A stretch of 64,000 bases of DNA, taken from contig JACONQ010000010.1 of assembly GCA_014281115.1 (NCBI GenBank), positions 2,356,001 to 2,420,000 of the forward strand, in the 5' to 3' direction. This document shows, in pieces, positions 1-10,109 of the stretch. Below the pieces are notes generated by a model. The model saw nothing but the letters and a program-made list of their open reading frames with translations, had not been told where the DNA came from and ran no database searches. This stretch comes from Laburnicola sp. R22_1. Taxonomy: Eukaryota; Ascomycota; Dothideomycetes; Pleosporales; Didymosphaeriaceae. Position 1 is the stretch's first letter; each line of letters starts with the position of its first letter. The position numbers were made by a program, and so were the translations under genes.

Positions 1-994
1 GGCCGGAGGAGGCGGTGAATGTGTAGCGTTGCTCGGCCCAGTAGGGGGTGTCGTCGCGGGCGGCGGGGAGGTCGACGTAGAGCGAGGGGACGGGGCCGTT
101 TTTCACGTACAGCCAGTCGTCGGCGGCCCAGAAGGCTTCTTGGATGGCGGTTTCGCGGCCGAGCACGCAGCGGCGGGCTTGCGTTATAGGGCGGCCCGTG
201 AGATGGACGAGGTATGTTTTTCCGTCTGGAGTGTCGACGATGTCGGCGTGGCCGGCGCGCTGGAGGGGTGCCAGTGGGTTGCTGGTGGAGGAGAGGATGG
301 GGTTATGGGGATGAACTTCGTAGGGGCCCCAGATGTCTTTTGAGCGTGCGAGGGTGGCGGCGTGCTCGTAGCCTGTGCCGCCTTCTGCTGTTAATAGATA
401 GTACCATCCGTTTCGCTTGTATAGATGCGGGCCTTCTACAAGATCTAGCTCTGTGCCTGGGAAGATGGTTTTCCATGGCCCGACCAGTTTTCCCTCTGCC
501 TCGTTCCACTCTTGCAAGCGTATCCCGGCGAACCCTCGCGGCCGCTTTCGGTGGTCCATGAGCATATTCACAAACCACTTTTTTCCATCGCCGTCATGAA
601 ATAAACTCGGGTCGAAGCCTGAAGAATTGACGTAGAACGGATCAGACCAGGGTCCTTCGATCGTATCCGCAGTGACAATGTAATTATGCGTATCTTTAAA
701 AGAGCCGTCTTTGCGCTTGACATCCGTGTACACGAGGTAGAATTTGTTGCCATCGTGCGTCAGACACGGCGCCCAGATGCCGCAACTATCCGGATTCCCG
801 CGCATGTCGAGCTGCGACTTTCTGCTCAGCGGGCGCGTTATAAGACTCCAGTTTGCGAGGTCTTTGGAGTGGTGGATTTGCACGCCGGGATACCATTCGA
901 AGGTCGAAGTTGCGATGTAGTAATCTTCGCCCACGCGGAGGATGGAAGGGTCGGCATTGAAGCCTGGGAGGATGGGGTTTAGGACTTTAGGCAT
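1..994 (-). CDS. Glycoside hydrolase family 43 beta-xylosidase, 3' part beyond the left edge
   Basis: Single open frame of 331 codons from ATG at 994 (good context, GCCACC before ATG) running off the window. The N-terminus carries the GH43 five-bladed propeller: NADPS with the presumed general base Asp15, GFDPSLF with the pKa-tuning Asp128, and DLVEGPHLY with the presumed acid Glu187. This spacing matches GH43 subfamily 11 xylan 1,4-beta-xylosidases, which release xylose from xylo-oligosaccharides. No signal peptide is visible, so an intracellular enzyme is likely. About 200 residues, normally a C-terminal lectin-like beta-sandwich, should lie outside the window. An alpha-arabinofuranosidase side activity is possible in this family. 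Confidence 0.93.
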   Translation of the reverse strand, partial: MPKVLNPILPGFNADPSILRVGEDYYIATSTFEWYPGVQIHHSKDLANWSLITRPLSRKSQLDMRGNPDSCGIWAPCLTHDGNKFYLVYTDVKRKDGSFKDTHNYIVTADTIEGPWSDPFYVNSSGFDPSLFHDGDGKKWFVNMLMDHRKRPRGFAGIRLQEWNEAEGKLVGPWKTIFPGTELDLVEGPHLYKRNGWYYLLTAEGGTGYEHAATLARSKDIWGPYEVHPHNPILSSTSNPLAPLQRAGHADIVDTPDGKTYLVHLTGRPITQARRCVLGRETAIQEAFWAADDWLYVKNGPVPSLYVDLPAARDDTPYWAEQRYTFTASSG

Positions 995-1640
995 GGTGGC
1001 GGTGGTGGCTTTTGGAGGGAAGGGGGAAGGTTGGAGTTTGGGGAGTTTGCGATGTGCTTTTGGGATCATGTTGGGAGGGTTTGAATGCGTGTAGTCGGGT
1101 TAAATGGGGGCGAGAGTGGTGGAGCTTCGCGCATCTATTTACCCGGTCTGTACCCCGCGTTATTAACCACCGCCGTGTTGGCAACGCCCACAAGACTGCA
1201 GAGATATAGTTTAGAGGAGCGAGAAACTGGTGATGTGGGTGCTGCGAAGTGCAGAGTTTCTTGAGGGTTAATCCGATAACTAGTCGACACTGAGGTAGAA
1301 TGAAGTGGGGGTGCAATCCAGGAGCGCGGGGTAACACGCGGTCGCGATATCACAGGGTATGACATCATGGACGAGAACATGGAACAGATGTGTATGTAGT
1401 AGGAGAATGGCTTGAAAATGCAGGTGATGCATACTTGGTCTGTCTTTTAGATACCGGCTTACTGTGTCAGGCGTCGTCTTATACCAAGACCCATTATGGA
1501 CCTAATACAATAGCGGCGTACCTGGCCTATCCGATCCGACAAGGCGAAAGGAGTAGAGAACTCCTCGCCCCCCATGCATTCATTTCCCTCCATACTCAGC
1601 TCAACTTGTACAGAGTACAAGACCAACAACGCTCCCCACA
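995..1640. other. Intergenic region, GH43 promoter and 3' flank of the methyltransferase gene
   Basis: About 650 bp between the start of the GH43 gene and the stop of the next gene, both read leftward. Short ORFs on both strands show no recognisable protein. It must hold the GH43 promoter. I saw no motif I would defend as a specific activator site. Confidence 0.6.
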
Positions 1641-3360
1641 CTAATCCTCAATCGCCGCCTCCTCAGCCTCATACTGAAAGTCGACATACCCCTTCAGCCC
1701 CGCCAACCCAATCTCCACCGCCTCCTCCGTCCTAATCGTCCGACTCCCCTGCCCCTCGACAAGATTAACCCAAAAATCAAACGCCTCATGCGCATTCTTC
1801 TTCGCCAAGCCCTTCTTCTTCATCTCCGGATCGCTCGCCACCGCCGGCTCCAAGCCCGCTACGCCTCCAAACATCACTAGCAGATGCTTGAAGCGATCGG
1901 GCAGTTTGTCTTCTTCCGACGCGGCCCGGTTGCGCGGGGCGATGGCGTCGGGTAGGACGGATGTGAGCGGGGCGCCGCGCTCTGAGGTGCCGATGCAGAA
2001 GTCGTAGCCGTCTTCGAAGGGGGATTCCTCGTAGATGGCCGAGATGGAGGGAACTTTGCGGAGGATGTAGCCCCAGTAGTAACCGCCTTCCTCGCGGGGC
2101 GCAGAGGGTTCGACGGGTTCGACGTCGAGGTTCTCGCATTCTTCTCTTGATAGGTAGGGCCACGAGGGTGGCGGAGAGGTGTTTTTGAAGTCGAGCGTTA
2201 CCCGCGTTTTAGGTTCGATCGGCACCTTCACCCTCACGGGGTAAGGGAGACCGCACTTGACGTATGTCCATTCCTGCTCCACCGCTTTGGATTTTCCTTT
2301 CTTGTCTTTGCGGTTTGCTGTTGTTGAGCGGTTGAAGGGTGGCGGGATGCTTATGCCCTCGCGGTACCGGCACCATTCTTCCCTCTTGAGATGATGCGGC
2401 ATGTCGAAAGGTGGCAACAAGCCCACCCACTTCAACTCCTCAGACTGAGGGTACAGCGTCATCTCAGGATTTTCGCGGTCTACTATTAGATGCGGAGGGC
2501 ACTCAGCATAGCTGAGCATATAGTACAAGAACTGGTCCGGGTTCTGATACATCATATCCATACCATTTATATTCTCGAGCATCTCGGCCTTGGTTTTGGA
2601 GGGGGAGAAATATTTCGGGTCGAGATAGTTGGGGACAGTGGATGGGTCGTCGTCGAAGACAATGATCTCGTCGACGCACCACACGGCGGCCGCACGCGCA
2701 ATCCGACCAGCTAGAAGTGTTTTCATCTCCGGCTTTGCGACGTTTCGGATGATACTGCCTGGGACCGCCATGCTCACTGTCCAGTCTCTCGCTTTGCGTG
2801 GCTTGAACACCGCAGAGGGCTTGGACGTCTTCAAGTCTTGCGGTTTGTCGCTCGTACGGGGGTGTTGATTGGGAGTAGGCCGCTCAGCTGCAGTACGATT
2901 GGCGTCCGCGGGAGGGAGGTCGCCACTATTGCGGTCGCTTCGTCTCTTCTTGGTCACAGGCTGCGAAGCTTCAATGTGTTCGTCCTGGTGGTCCTCAGCG
3001 CCATGCGTACTCCGACGCTCTCCACTCCGCTTCTTCTTCGCAGGAGGCTGCTCAGCAACAGCCTGCGTCAATTGATCCTCCTCATCAGGGACATCCCATA
3101 TAGACGCCCTCCCCCCAGGCTGACCATCAGACTGATGTACGACGACCTCGTGTTTGCGCTTCTACAGCTCGTCAGCTCTTCTTCCTAACACACGACAATA
3201 AATAGCCACGCACCTTGCTCTTCTTCTCCGCGCCCCTCTCAGACACATTCTCCTTCTCCTTCCCCTTCCCCTTATCCCTCGACCTCTTCTCCGTCGAGTC
3301 TCCAGTATTCGTATCGTCGCCCACACTCTTCGATGTCGAAACACCCATCTTCTTCGCCAT
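1641..3360 (-). CDS. SPOUT-class RNA methyltransferase (SPOUT1/C9orf114-like)
   Basis: Two exons, complement(join(1641..3161,3214..3360)), intron of 52 bp (GTGCGT...GTAG), 555 aa. The first about 165 residues are charged and low-complexity, rich in Lys/Glu with KKKR and KKRR clusters that look like nuclear or nucleolar localisation signals. From about residue 170 the sequence shows the PF02598-type putative RNA methyltransferase fold: VSMAVPGSI, an LAGRIARAAAVWCVDEIIVFDDD segment split over the first beta-alpha unit, LDPKYFSP and the C-terminal LLVMFGG-type knot strand followed by a DFWVNL region. Family members are trefoil-knot SAM-dependent methyltransferases; the yeast relatives are YMR310C and YGR283C. 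The target RNA cannot be told from sequence. Confidence 0.87.
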
Positions 3361-3660
3361 TCCGAACGAAACACTGGGAGCTCCCCCGCAGCGCAGGCCC
3401 TAGCTTTATATCCAGCTAGCTAAGTCGATTCCTCGACCCGTTTTTCGATCCGGTACAACACACGTAGGAACAATCGGAGTGGGTGTGAAATCGCAATTGC
3501 AGCGCACAACCCGAGAATTTACTGCCGTACGTACCTGCGTCACCGCCCGCGCGGGCGCCCGCGGCGTCGGGACCGCGAATCCCTGCACCACGCTAGACCC
3601 TATTTGGTCAAGCGGATTAGGCTGCGATAGAGGCGGTGCGCAACGGCGCAGCATCACATA
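3361..3660. promoter_or_regulatory. Residual promoter region left of the pogo insertion
   Basis: About 300 bp between the methyltransferase start and the transposon. Together with 5453-5574 on the other side this was probably one divergent promoter of about 420 bp serving the methyltransferase (-) and the SelK-like gene (+) before the element landed in it. No individual element is called. Confidence 0.5.
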
Positions 3661-3744
3661 AGCTAGCGCATATAGCCGCCGCCCACATAGGGTTGCCGCC
3701 CACCCCGCCAAAACGCGACACCTGCACAAAACCCGCGATATCTC
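3661..3744 (+). repeat. Left terminal inverted repeat of pogo element 1
   Basis: 84 bp beginning AGCTAGCGCATATAG, matched in inverse orientation at 5367-5450 with two mismatches (the C/T at position 16 and a C/A near the inner end). Preceded by TA. Confidence 0.95.
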
Positions 3745-3755
3745 AGCAACGCTGA

Positions 3756-5348
3756 TTACAATTGCCATTGACTACACATAGATTCAAGCGCTGTAGCGGC
3801 TGTAGCTATAGCAGCTGTTTCTAAAGTGCTTGATACAGTAAATATACGTGGTTTAGCTGCTAAAGCCTCAGCTGCGCACATAGCCTCCCTGATACTCTCT
3901 ACTTCTGCAAAGCGTTGATTCGGGTCTACTCGAACGCGCTTACGCTGACGCTGAGAGGTAGATATCTCTAGCTGCTGCTCAAGTCGTCTTTTCTCTGCTT
4001 CTAGGCCTGCAGCTCTAGCATTTGCAGCTGCTAGAGCCTTACCTGCTTTCTGTAGGAGTAGCCGGGTCGTACGACCTAGATTCTCGACGCTCTGGACGCT
4101 GTGCTGCGCTATATAGAGATCGCGAGGGCCCTGAGGAGTAGAGAGGAAGCTCTGGAGCTGCTGCTGAGGCTGCTGCTGACGAGTAGGCGTAGTAGGCCTC
4201 CGAGAGACCTGCGACGAGCTGAGCACGTGATTGATGTTGAATGGGCAGATGCCAGATGCCTGCCAGCCAGCTCGAATCACACGCTCTGTGAAGCCTTCCT
4301 CCCTAGCTTGGTGATAGCAGGTGATAAAGCGCTCCTTCTTGACAGGCGCAGCGTCGTCGAGTGATGCGAGCTCCTGGATCTGACGCCTGTAGCTGGACTT
4401 GATCACAGAGAAAGGAGCGAGATCTAGAGGCTGTAGGACGTGTGAGGTGTGCGCAGGTAGATATAGGAGCTGTATACGATGCAGCCTGCAGAGCCACAGG
4501 AAGTCTATATTGATATGGCTGCCGTGACCGTCGAGGATAAGAAGGCGGTACTGGCCATCACCTACAGCCGTCTCAGGTATGAATATACGCTGTAGCCACT
4601 CAACACCTATCGCTTTCGACGTCCATCCGTTCTCAGAGGTTGTATAGAGCCAGCTAGGCACGGATTTGGCTGGGAACCAGGTAGTCTGTAGGCTCTGGCC
4701 TTTGAAGATGACTGCGCAGCGTAGTTTCTGCCCTGTCGCCGATACGCACTCGATTATAGAGACCCACTCGCGATTCTCTGGAGACCGAATGTAAGCCTTC
4801 TTCTTCTGACTACTAGAGAGTACTCTAGTGTTTGTACATACTCCTAGAGCCACGCCAGTCTCATCCATATTGTAGGTATTCTCCGCCTGTATATTAAGCC
4901 GCCGTCGAGTCTGCTTATAGAGCTCTAGGAACGCGCGTAGCTGCTCTGGTGTTGCTGCATCAGCTCTCTGAGCCTCTAGCTTTCTGCCGACTACAGAGGC
5001 AACGCGTGGCTGGCGCCTGAGGAAGTGTGAGAGCCAGAGCTTGCCAACAGGCTGGTTGTCGCCATTCATACGCAGAATTCGATTCGCCATTTCTCGAGCG
5101 CGAGCGTGCGAGGGAGGGCAGGCGCGTGCGTCTTCTTCGAGGATCCAGTCTACTAGGAAGTCCTCCTGCGCAGGAGTTAATCTCTGCTGGTGTTGATGGC
5201 AAATCGCGCTGTTTGTCGCGCCACCTAGTCGGCCTCGGAGGGTAGATCGAGGGATGTTATATGCCTTCGCTACAGCGCGTAGGCTTGGATAAAGGCCAGC
5301 GTTGAAATCGCTAATAGCTGATTGTATAGCTTCTTCGCGGGGGTCCAT
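3756..5348 (-). CDS. Pogo/Fot1 family DDE transposase, intact
   Basis: Single exon, 530 aa, a normal length for Fot1-like transposases. Residues about 5-50 form a psq-type helix-turn-helix, about 55-120 a CENP-B/Tc5-type DNA-binding domain (LTPAQE...GKLWLSHFLRR), and about 150-330 the DDE_1 catalytic domain. The acidic triad is visible as Asp162 (YNMDETG), Asp273 (LILDGHGSH) and Asp309 (LQPLDLAPF), giving the DDD form typical of pogo. The tail (about 400-500) is glutamine-rich then coiled-coil with a basic RQRKRVR stretch. No stop or frameshift is present, so catalytic competence is plausible. Confidence 0.95.
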   Translation of the reverse strand: MDPREEAIQSAISDFNAGLYPSLRAVAKAYNIPRSTLRGRLGGATNSAICHQHQQRLTPAQEDFLVDWILEEDARACPPSHARAREMANRILRMNGDNQPVGKLWLSHFLRRQPRVASVVGRKLEAQRADAATPEQLRAFLELYKQTRRRLNIQAENTYNMDETGVALGVCTNTRVLSSSQKKKAYIRSPENREWVSIIECVSATGQKLRCAVIFKGQSLQTTWFPAKSVPSWLYTTSENGWTSKAIGVEWLQRIFIPETAVGDGQYRLLILDGHGSHINIDFLWLCRLHRIQLLYLPAHTSHVLQPLDLAPFSVIKSSYRRQIQELASLDDAAPVKKERFITCYHQAREEGFTERVIRAGWQASGICPFNINHVLSSSQVSRRPTTPTRQQQPQQQLQSFLSTPQGPRDLYIAQHSVQSVENLGRTTRLLLQKAGKALAAANARAAGLEAEKRRLEQQLEISTSQRQRKRVRVDPNQRFAEVESIREAMCAAEALAAKPRIFTVSSTLETAAIATAATALESMCSQWQL

Positions 5349-5366
5349 ATTGATGAGCGTTGTGGA

Positions 5367-5450
5367 GAGATATCGCGTGTTTTGTGCAGGTGTCGCGTTT
5401 TGGCGGGGTGGGCGGCAACCCTATGTGGGCGGCGACTATATGCGCTAGCT
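5367..5450 (-). repeat. Right terminal inverted repeat of pogo element 1
   Basis: Inverse copy of 3661-3744 and followed by TA. The transposase ATG lies 18 bp inside this repeat, so its promoter must be in or very near the terminal repeat. Confidence 0.95.
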
Positions 5451-5574
5451 TAACGTAACGGGAGTTAGAAACCTCGACCTCACCCACCTCCATTCTACTC
5501 TACGCAACTCAACCATCTACCCGCTCAAGAACTCCATCACAATCCATCTCCCAGCGCCACACCACCACCCCAAA

Positions 5575-6033
5575 ATGTCCGAAACGTACGTCGCCCTTCC
5601 ATTCCACCCTCCCTTGCATCCCCTCCCTTACATCCCCACCCTTGCATCCCCTCCCTTACATCCCCTCCCTTGCATCCCCCCTTCCACCTGACATTCCCTC
5701 TTTCAAACCTCCAACTAACCCCCCAGCAAACCCTCCCCAACCTCCACCCTAACCTCCTTCCTCGCCCTCTACCTCACAACCCTCTTCTCCCTCGACACCT
5801 GGTCCGCCGCGCGCTCGTCTCCCTACCGCGCACCCTCGACCTCCTCAACCTCATACTACCGCCCAGCGAACACGCCGCCTCCCCCAGGAAGCTATCAAGC
5901 GGGCATGCATGGACGCGGGAACGCCGGACCAGGTACAAGTGGAGCAGACAGGAGGGGCGAGATACGCAGCGTGGATGCGAGGCCGCCGTTGAAGATGGGC
6001 GGGTCGGCGGCGTGTGGGGCGTGTATGCTGTAG
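5575..6033 (+). CDS. Small single-pass membrane protein, possible SelK/SelG-family member with Cys
   Basis: Two exons, join(5575..5585,5727..6033), 105 aa. The first exon codes only three and two-thirds codons. The 141-bp intron begins GTACGT and ends CCCCAG. The protein has a short polar start, one hydrophobic segment at about residues 12-27 (LTSFLALYLTTLF), then a Gly/Pro/Arg-rich low-complexity tail ending MGGSAACGACML. This architecture (N-terminal TM, GR-rich cytosolic tail, C-terminal GG-x-Cys in place of selenocysteine) resembles the SelK/SelG family of ER membrane proteins. Family membership is inference from layout, not from a long match. It would be missed by gene finders because of the 11-bp first exon. 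Confidence 0.55.
5607..5676 (+). repeat. 14-bp minisatellite inside intron 1 of the SelK-like gene
   Basis: Five back-to-back copies of CCCTCCCTTRCATC (fourth base T or A in one copy), alternating G and A at one position. Pyrimidine-only strand bias is strong. It accounts for half of the intron and explains its unusual length. Confidence 0.9.
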
Positions 6034-6643
6034 GTGTTGGAAGGGGAGAGGAGAGGAAAGGGCGGTTTTTTCTTGGGGGTTTGTGGGCGGGGGAGAGGGT
6101 TGTATAGGCGTGTATTGAAGGTGGAGGTGGAGATGGAGATGAGCGGATTGTGTATACGTATACCCCAGATTGCATAGTGCATACATTCCATGCCACGAGG
6201 CGTGTATGAATTCGCAACAGCTGATATTCTATTCTATACTATTTCGAAGGAAATACATCTTACGCACACGTGATTGTGCGGAGAGAGGAAGGCACGAAGA
6301 GGAGAGCGAGATGCGATACGGCACCTGGTACTATAGCAGGCTACTTACCTAGGTATGATCAAGTCCGCGTTGCATGATCTCTTCGAGTACACAGGAACAG
6401 CATCTCGGCAAGCCCACATACAATCATCAGCACGTACAACCGCAAAAAAAACCACACGTATAAACGTTATAGCCTATCATTCATTCCTTTTCCGTCCATC
6501 CCGCAATCTAACACGCCAAAACAGCAGCATCCTCACAAACCAGCAACACCACCCTCCCCACAACCCCCTTCCATCGTTCAAAACCACTATCCCCAACCCC
6601 CTCCCTCGCCACAAACTAAAATACCACAAGCTAAATCCATCCC
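6034..6643. other. Convergent intergenic region
   Basis: 610 bp between the stop codons of the SelK-like gene (+) and SEC21 (-). It holds both 3' untranslated regions. A 125-codon ORF at 6355-6732 is low-complexity and overlaps the SEC21 end, so I treat it as chance. Nothing else is recognised. Confidence 0.6.
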
Positions 6644-9600
6644 TCACGCCACACTACCCACCACAAGCGCCGCAACCCCCTCCTCCTCACTCCTCGCCTC
6701 AATCTTCATCGTCACCCCCGTCTTTGCACTAAACGCCATCCTCACCATAGCCGCAACCTTGCCCCCCGTAATCGTCTTGCCATACAATTTAAGCGTATGC
6801 GTAGATTGCGAGAGCGGCACGTCTGTGCCCTCGAGAGGCTGAAGGGAAAGCAATTTGATGAGTTGTTCAGTTGCATCTGCGGACAAGTCAGCCATCTGAA
6901 AAACACCACAATGAAAAGGGTAATCTCACCAGCTATGCTCTTCATGTTGCTCAGCTGCAGCGTCTCAGTCGCCGAATCGCTATTTGACTGTTCCCACACA
7001 TTGTCGAAGCTGCCGGCATATGCAGGCACAACATAGTCCGCGCCGTTGAGATCCAGATCCTCCACCTGGTACTCGTCCGGGTAGCCCTCGCCCTCCTCGG
7101 GCTCGTTGGTGTTAGGATCAATCTCCTTGCTGGTGAACTTGAGCATGTTCGTAAATGACGTCGAGATGAACTGCGACTCCGTCTCCAAACGTTTGAACGA
7201 CACGTAAATAGTACCGGGCTCGTTCGTCATAAGCTTTGGTGCAGGGATGATGAACTCTTCTTCCAGTTGCACGTCTCCATCGTCCTCCGGAGTGACCACC
7301 ATCTCTACGTCTAGAAGAACAGTGTCGGGAAGAGTGTTCTTGACATCGTACTGTAGTACAACGTGGTCCTTGAAGATGTGCTTGACGGCGGAAACAACGT
7401 ATTCTGTCTCTGATTCGGTAAGCTCCACCACTGCACTTGACTTGAGCACACCGCCATGGGCCGCGAGCTCCGGGACCTTCTGCAGTTCTGCGGCATACTT
7501 CTGCGCCGCTGCCGTTGCTGAAGCTGCAGACTCCGCGCCAGTCTTTGTGGGTGCCTTGGCAGCACTTGGAGCCTTGAGTACGGGTGTGGAGCCCTCCGTC
7601 TTCTTGGTGAGGTCTGCTGCATCTGCTTGTTCTCGAGATACAGTCGGGATCTTGGTGATGTCGAAGGAGTCTTTGAACGTATCCCGTGAGTCGGAGGTAA
7701 CGTACATTTGGAGCTGGTGTTCGAGAGTCGGTAAAGAGTACATGGAATCGTTCCGAACAAAGCTAATGGCGAGGTCGTCATCCTGGTCCATCAACCGGAG
7801 GTTGAGCGCCGCGCGGTCTCGCACCTCGTCATCTACATCGTCAAGACATCTGGTTAGCAGCACATGAACAGACTTCTTGATCTCGGGATCTTTCTGGCCA
7901 ACGCCAAACTTGGCAAGAGCAGAAGTGGCAGCCGCTCTGACGATGGCGTTCTCGAGCACGACTCTGTTGTAGATGTATCGGATGTACTTGGTCGGATGAG
8001 GTGTTGAGGGACCTTCTCTTCCCAACACGAAGAGAATGCGGACTGCAAGCTTGGTGAATTCGCAGTCTTCAATGAACTCGCAAAGAGTGGCTAGAGCATC
8101 CTCCTTAGCTTCCGGAACGAATCGAATCAAGTCCATGATGGCTTCAACCACGGCGCGCTTAAACTCGTAGCCTCCTTCATCGCGAAGTATACCGCTGAGG
8201 AATGCGAGGAAACCAGCCTGCTTCGACTTGAACTTCAGGGCCAAAGTGCGGACCGCTTCGACGATGGTGACCTTGAATTCGTCAGTGATCTCAGCCATGA
8301 AACCAGAGATTTGCTTCATCAATCTGTCAACCGAAGTCTCGTTGCCCGTCTTGAGTAGCGTAGTAATGGCGAATGTGGCGATGCTGCGGTTAGAGTTGGT
8401 GATGAGAGATTCAATGTCCTGGTTACAGGAGCGAACAGCATCCGGCTTGAACGATGCCATAGTCGACAGTATCCTGAGAGCAGCAAACTTGGTCACTGCG
8501 CGGGGCGAAGTGAGGAAAAGCTGCAGAACGTGAACCGCTTGGATGAGTTCGGCATCGGTAACATCGCGCAAGTCGCAGATCGCCTTTGCTGCTTCGAAGT
8601 TGACCATCTCGGACTTGTGGCGCAGCCAGCCATCGAGAAGTTGCACCATGGGCTGAGGACAATGTTAGAATGTCATTCAGATCAGAACAGGCTGCCATAC
8701 CTTGCGCAAGTTGGGATCTTCCTCCGCAAGTTTCGCCGCAAGCCTGACCAGCAGCACGGTAGCAGCAGGGCTCTTGACCACACCCGCAGCCGAGTATTGC
8801 TGCACCATCTTGACCAAGCTCATTCGGTCGCCTGAGCGCATCTGGTAGAGCAGTCCAATGGCGTGGTACTGTGTCATGTAGTTCGTGCTCGCCTGGAGCG
8901 CGTTGTGCGAGCTGCCTCCAAAGCCACCCAAGAAGCCTCCGGACTTTCCACCCGACGCAGCCTCCTGAGCTTCCGACTGCCATCTCCGGACAACATCCTT
9001 GGCTACAGGCAGAAGGTGGTATGAGGAGACGAGCGCAGCCGACGCAACGGAGGGGTTCTTGTCGACTATGCACGTCTTGACGAGACGCTCGATTGCCTGT
9101 ACGGTGGAGGCATCAATGACGCGGCAGAGGGCCCGGATCGCATTCGGCCGGTACACAACATCGCTGCCGACGGAGGTGTCTTTCATGATAGAGGCTGTGA
9201 CCATGATCACGTCGTCTGCGGAGCCGGCGAGCTCCTTGAGAACGAGGTAGACCATCTGGCGGAGAGCAGCATCCTTGTTCGAGAAGAGCTTCGAGACTAG
9301 GGGGATCAGTACAGGTTGCCGATGGTATACGAAGAGGCTACACACTGCCAAAGAAAAGCGTGGTAGCTTCCTGCCTTCCCCAGTTCTCGCCGGTGAAGAG
9401 CAGCAACGCCAGCTTCGTCAATATCTGTGTCCATGGTCAGCTTATCCCCACGCCTATCATCCGAGCCGCGCAACATACCACTCTGCATTTCCGCGGCGAT
9501 ATGGGACTCTGGCTGAATACTCGCGCTACGCTCCCTGTCAGCTCCCGATTGCTTCACCACCCCTCCGCAAGCTCCCCATTGCACTGCGTGCAGGTCGCCG

Positions 9601-9670
9601 TACCTTCCTGAAACACAGACGTCTTGTCAATCTGTGCCACACCCCCGACATCCTCGTGCTTCTTGTCCAT
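6644..9670 (-). CDS. SEC21: Coatomer (COPI) gamma subunit
   Basis: Six exons, complement(join(6644..6876,6930..8652,8701..9296,9346..9424,9479..9525,9604..9670)); introns 48-78 bp, all GT-AG and frame-consistent, giving 914 aa, the usual gamma-COP length. The N-terminal half is an adaptin-like HEAT solenoid (ISPRKC near residue 30, LLLFTGENWG, LRQMVYLVLKELA, YHAIGLLYQMR). A linker rich in Ala/Lys/Thr follows at about 530-590, then the appendage domain with the conserved C-terminal SLQPLEGTDVP and HTLKLYGKTITGGKV segments. The protein is a core subunit of the COPI coat that drives retrograde Golgi-to-ER and intra-Golgi transport and binds dilysine cargo. The start at 9670 is chosen because MDKKHEDV aligns with the short N-terminus before IDKTSVFQEA. 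Confidence 0.96.
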
Positions 9671-10109
9671 GATGGGCAATGCAGGCTCTCCCGCCGCGGG
9701 CCCGTCCTCAACAATGTATATTTGTCCCCTCTCTTGCTCCGCCCAACGTGGCCTTTCCGGAAAGCGGACGGCGCAAGTGCGAGTAAGTGCCCGTGGGGTC
9801 CGTTGGTGTGAATGGGACGCGTGGGCGTGGGCGCGGTGCAGGCGACGGCGGTGCAGATGTGCTCGCGGACAACTGGGCGACGTTGTGGTTGCGCTTCGAA
9901 GGCTGCGTTGCGGTGCTTGCAGGGATGCTCCAATGTGGGCTCCTGTTTGCCGCGTTTGCGCCGAATAAGGCAAGGACAGCGGCCACCCCTAGCGTCGGGA
10001 GAAGGTGCGGCCAGCCGCCAAACACGGAAATCCATTCCACAGCCCTCAGCCCGAATTACTTTTGCGCCCTCCCCTCCCACTCACACCACACACACCCACT
10101 CCCCCCACA
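9671..10109. promoter_or_regulatory. Divergent promoter between SEC21 and lipoyl synthase
   Basis: 439 bp separating two divergently transcribed housekeeping genes, so it must serve as promoter for both. The half next to lipoyl synthase is strongly C-rich (CACCACACACACCCACTCCCCCC just before the ATG is split by the start context), a common pyrimidine-rich leader in filamentous ascomycetes. No clear TATA box. Confidence 0.6.

Larger units (their letters stand above)
3661..5450 (-). mobile_element. Complete Fot1/pogo-type DNA transposon (Tc1/mariner superfamily), 1.79 kb
   Basis: Bounded by 84-bp terminal inverted repeats that differ at two positions and flanked on both sides by the TA expected for this superfamily (3659-3660 and 5451-5452). 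It contains one uninterrupted transposase gene on the minus strand. GC content and codon use are ordinary and there are no RIP-type stops, so this is the best-preserved element in the window and may be recent or active. Confidence 0.95.
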
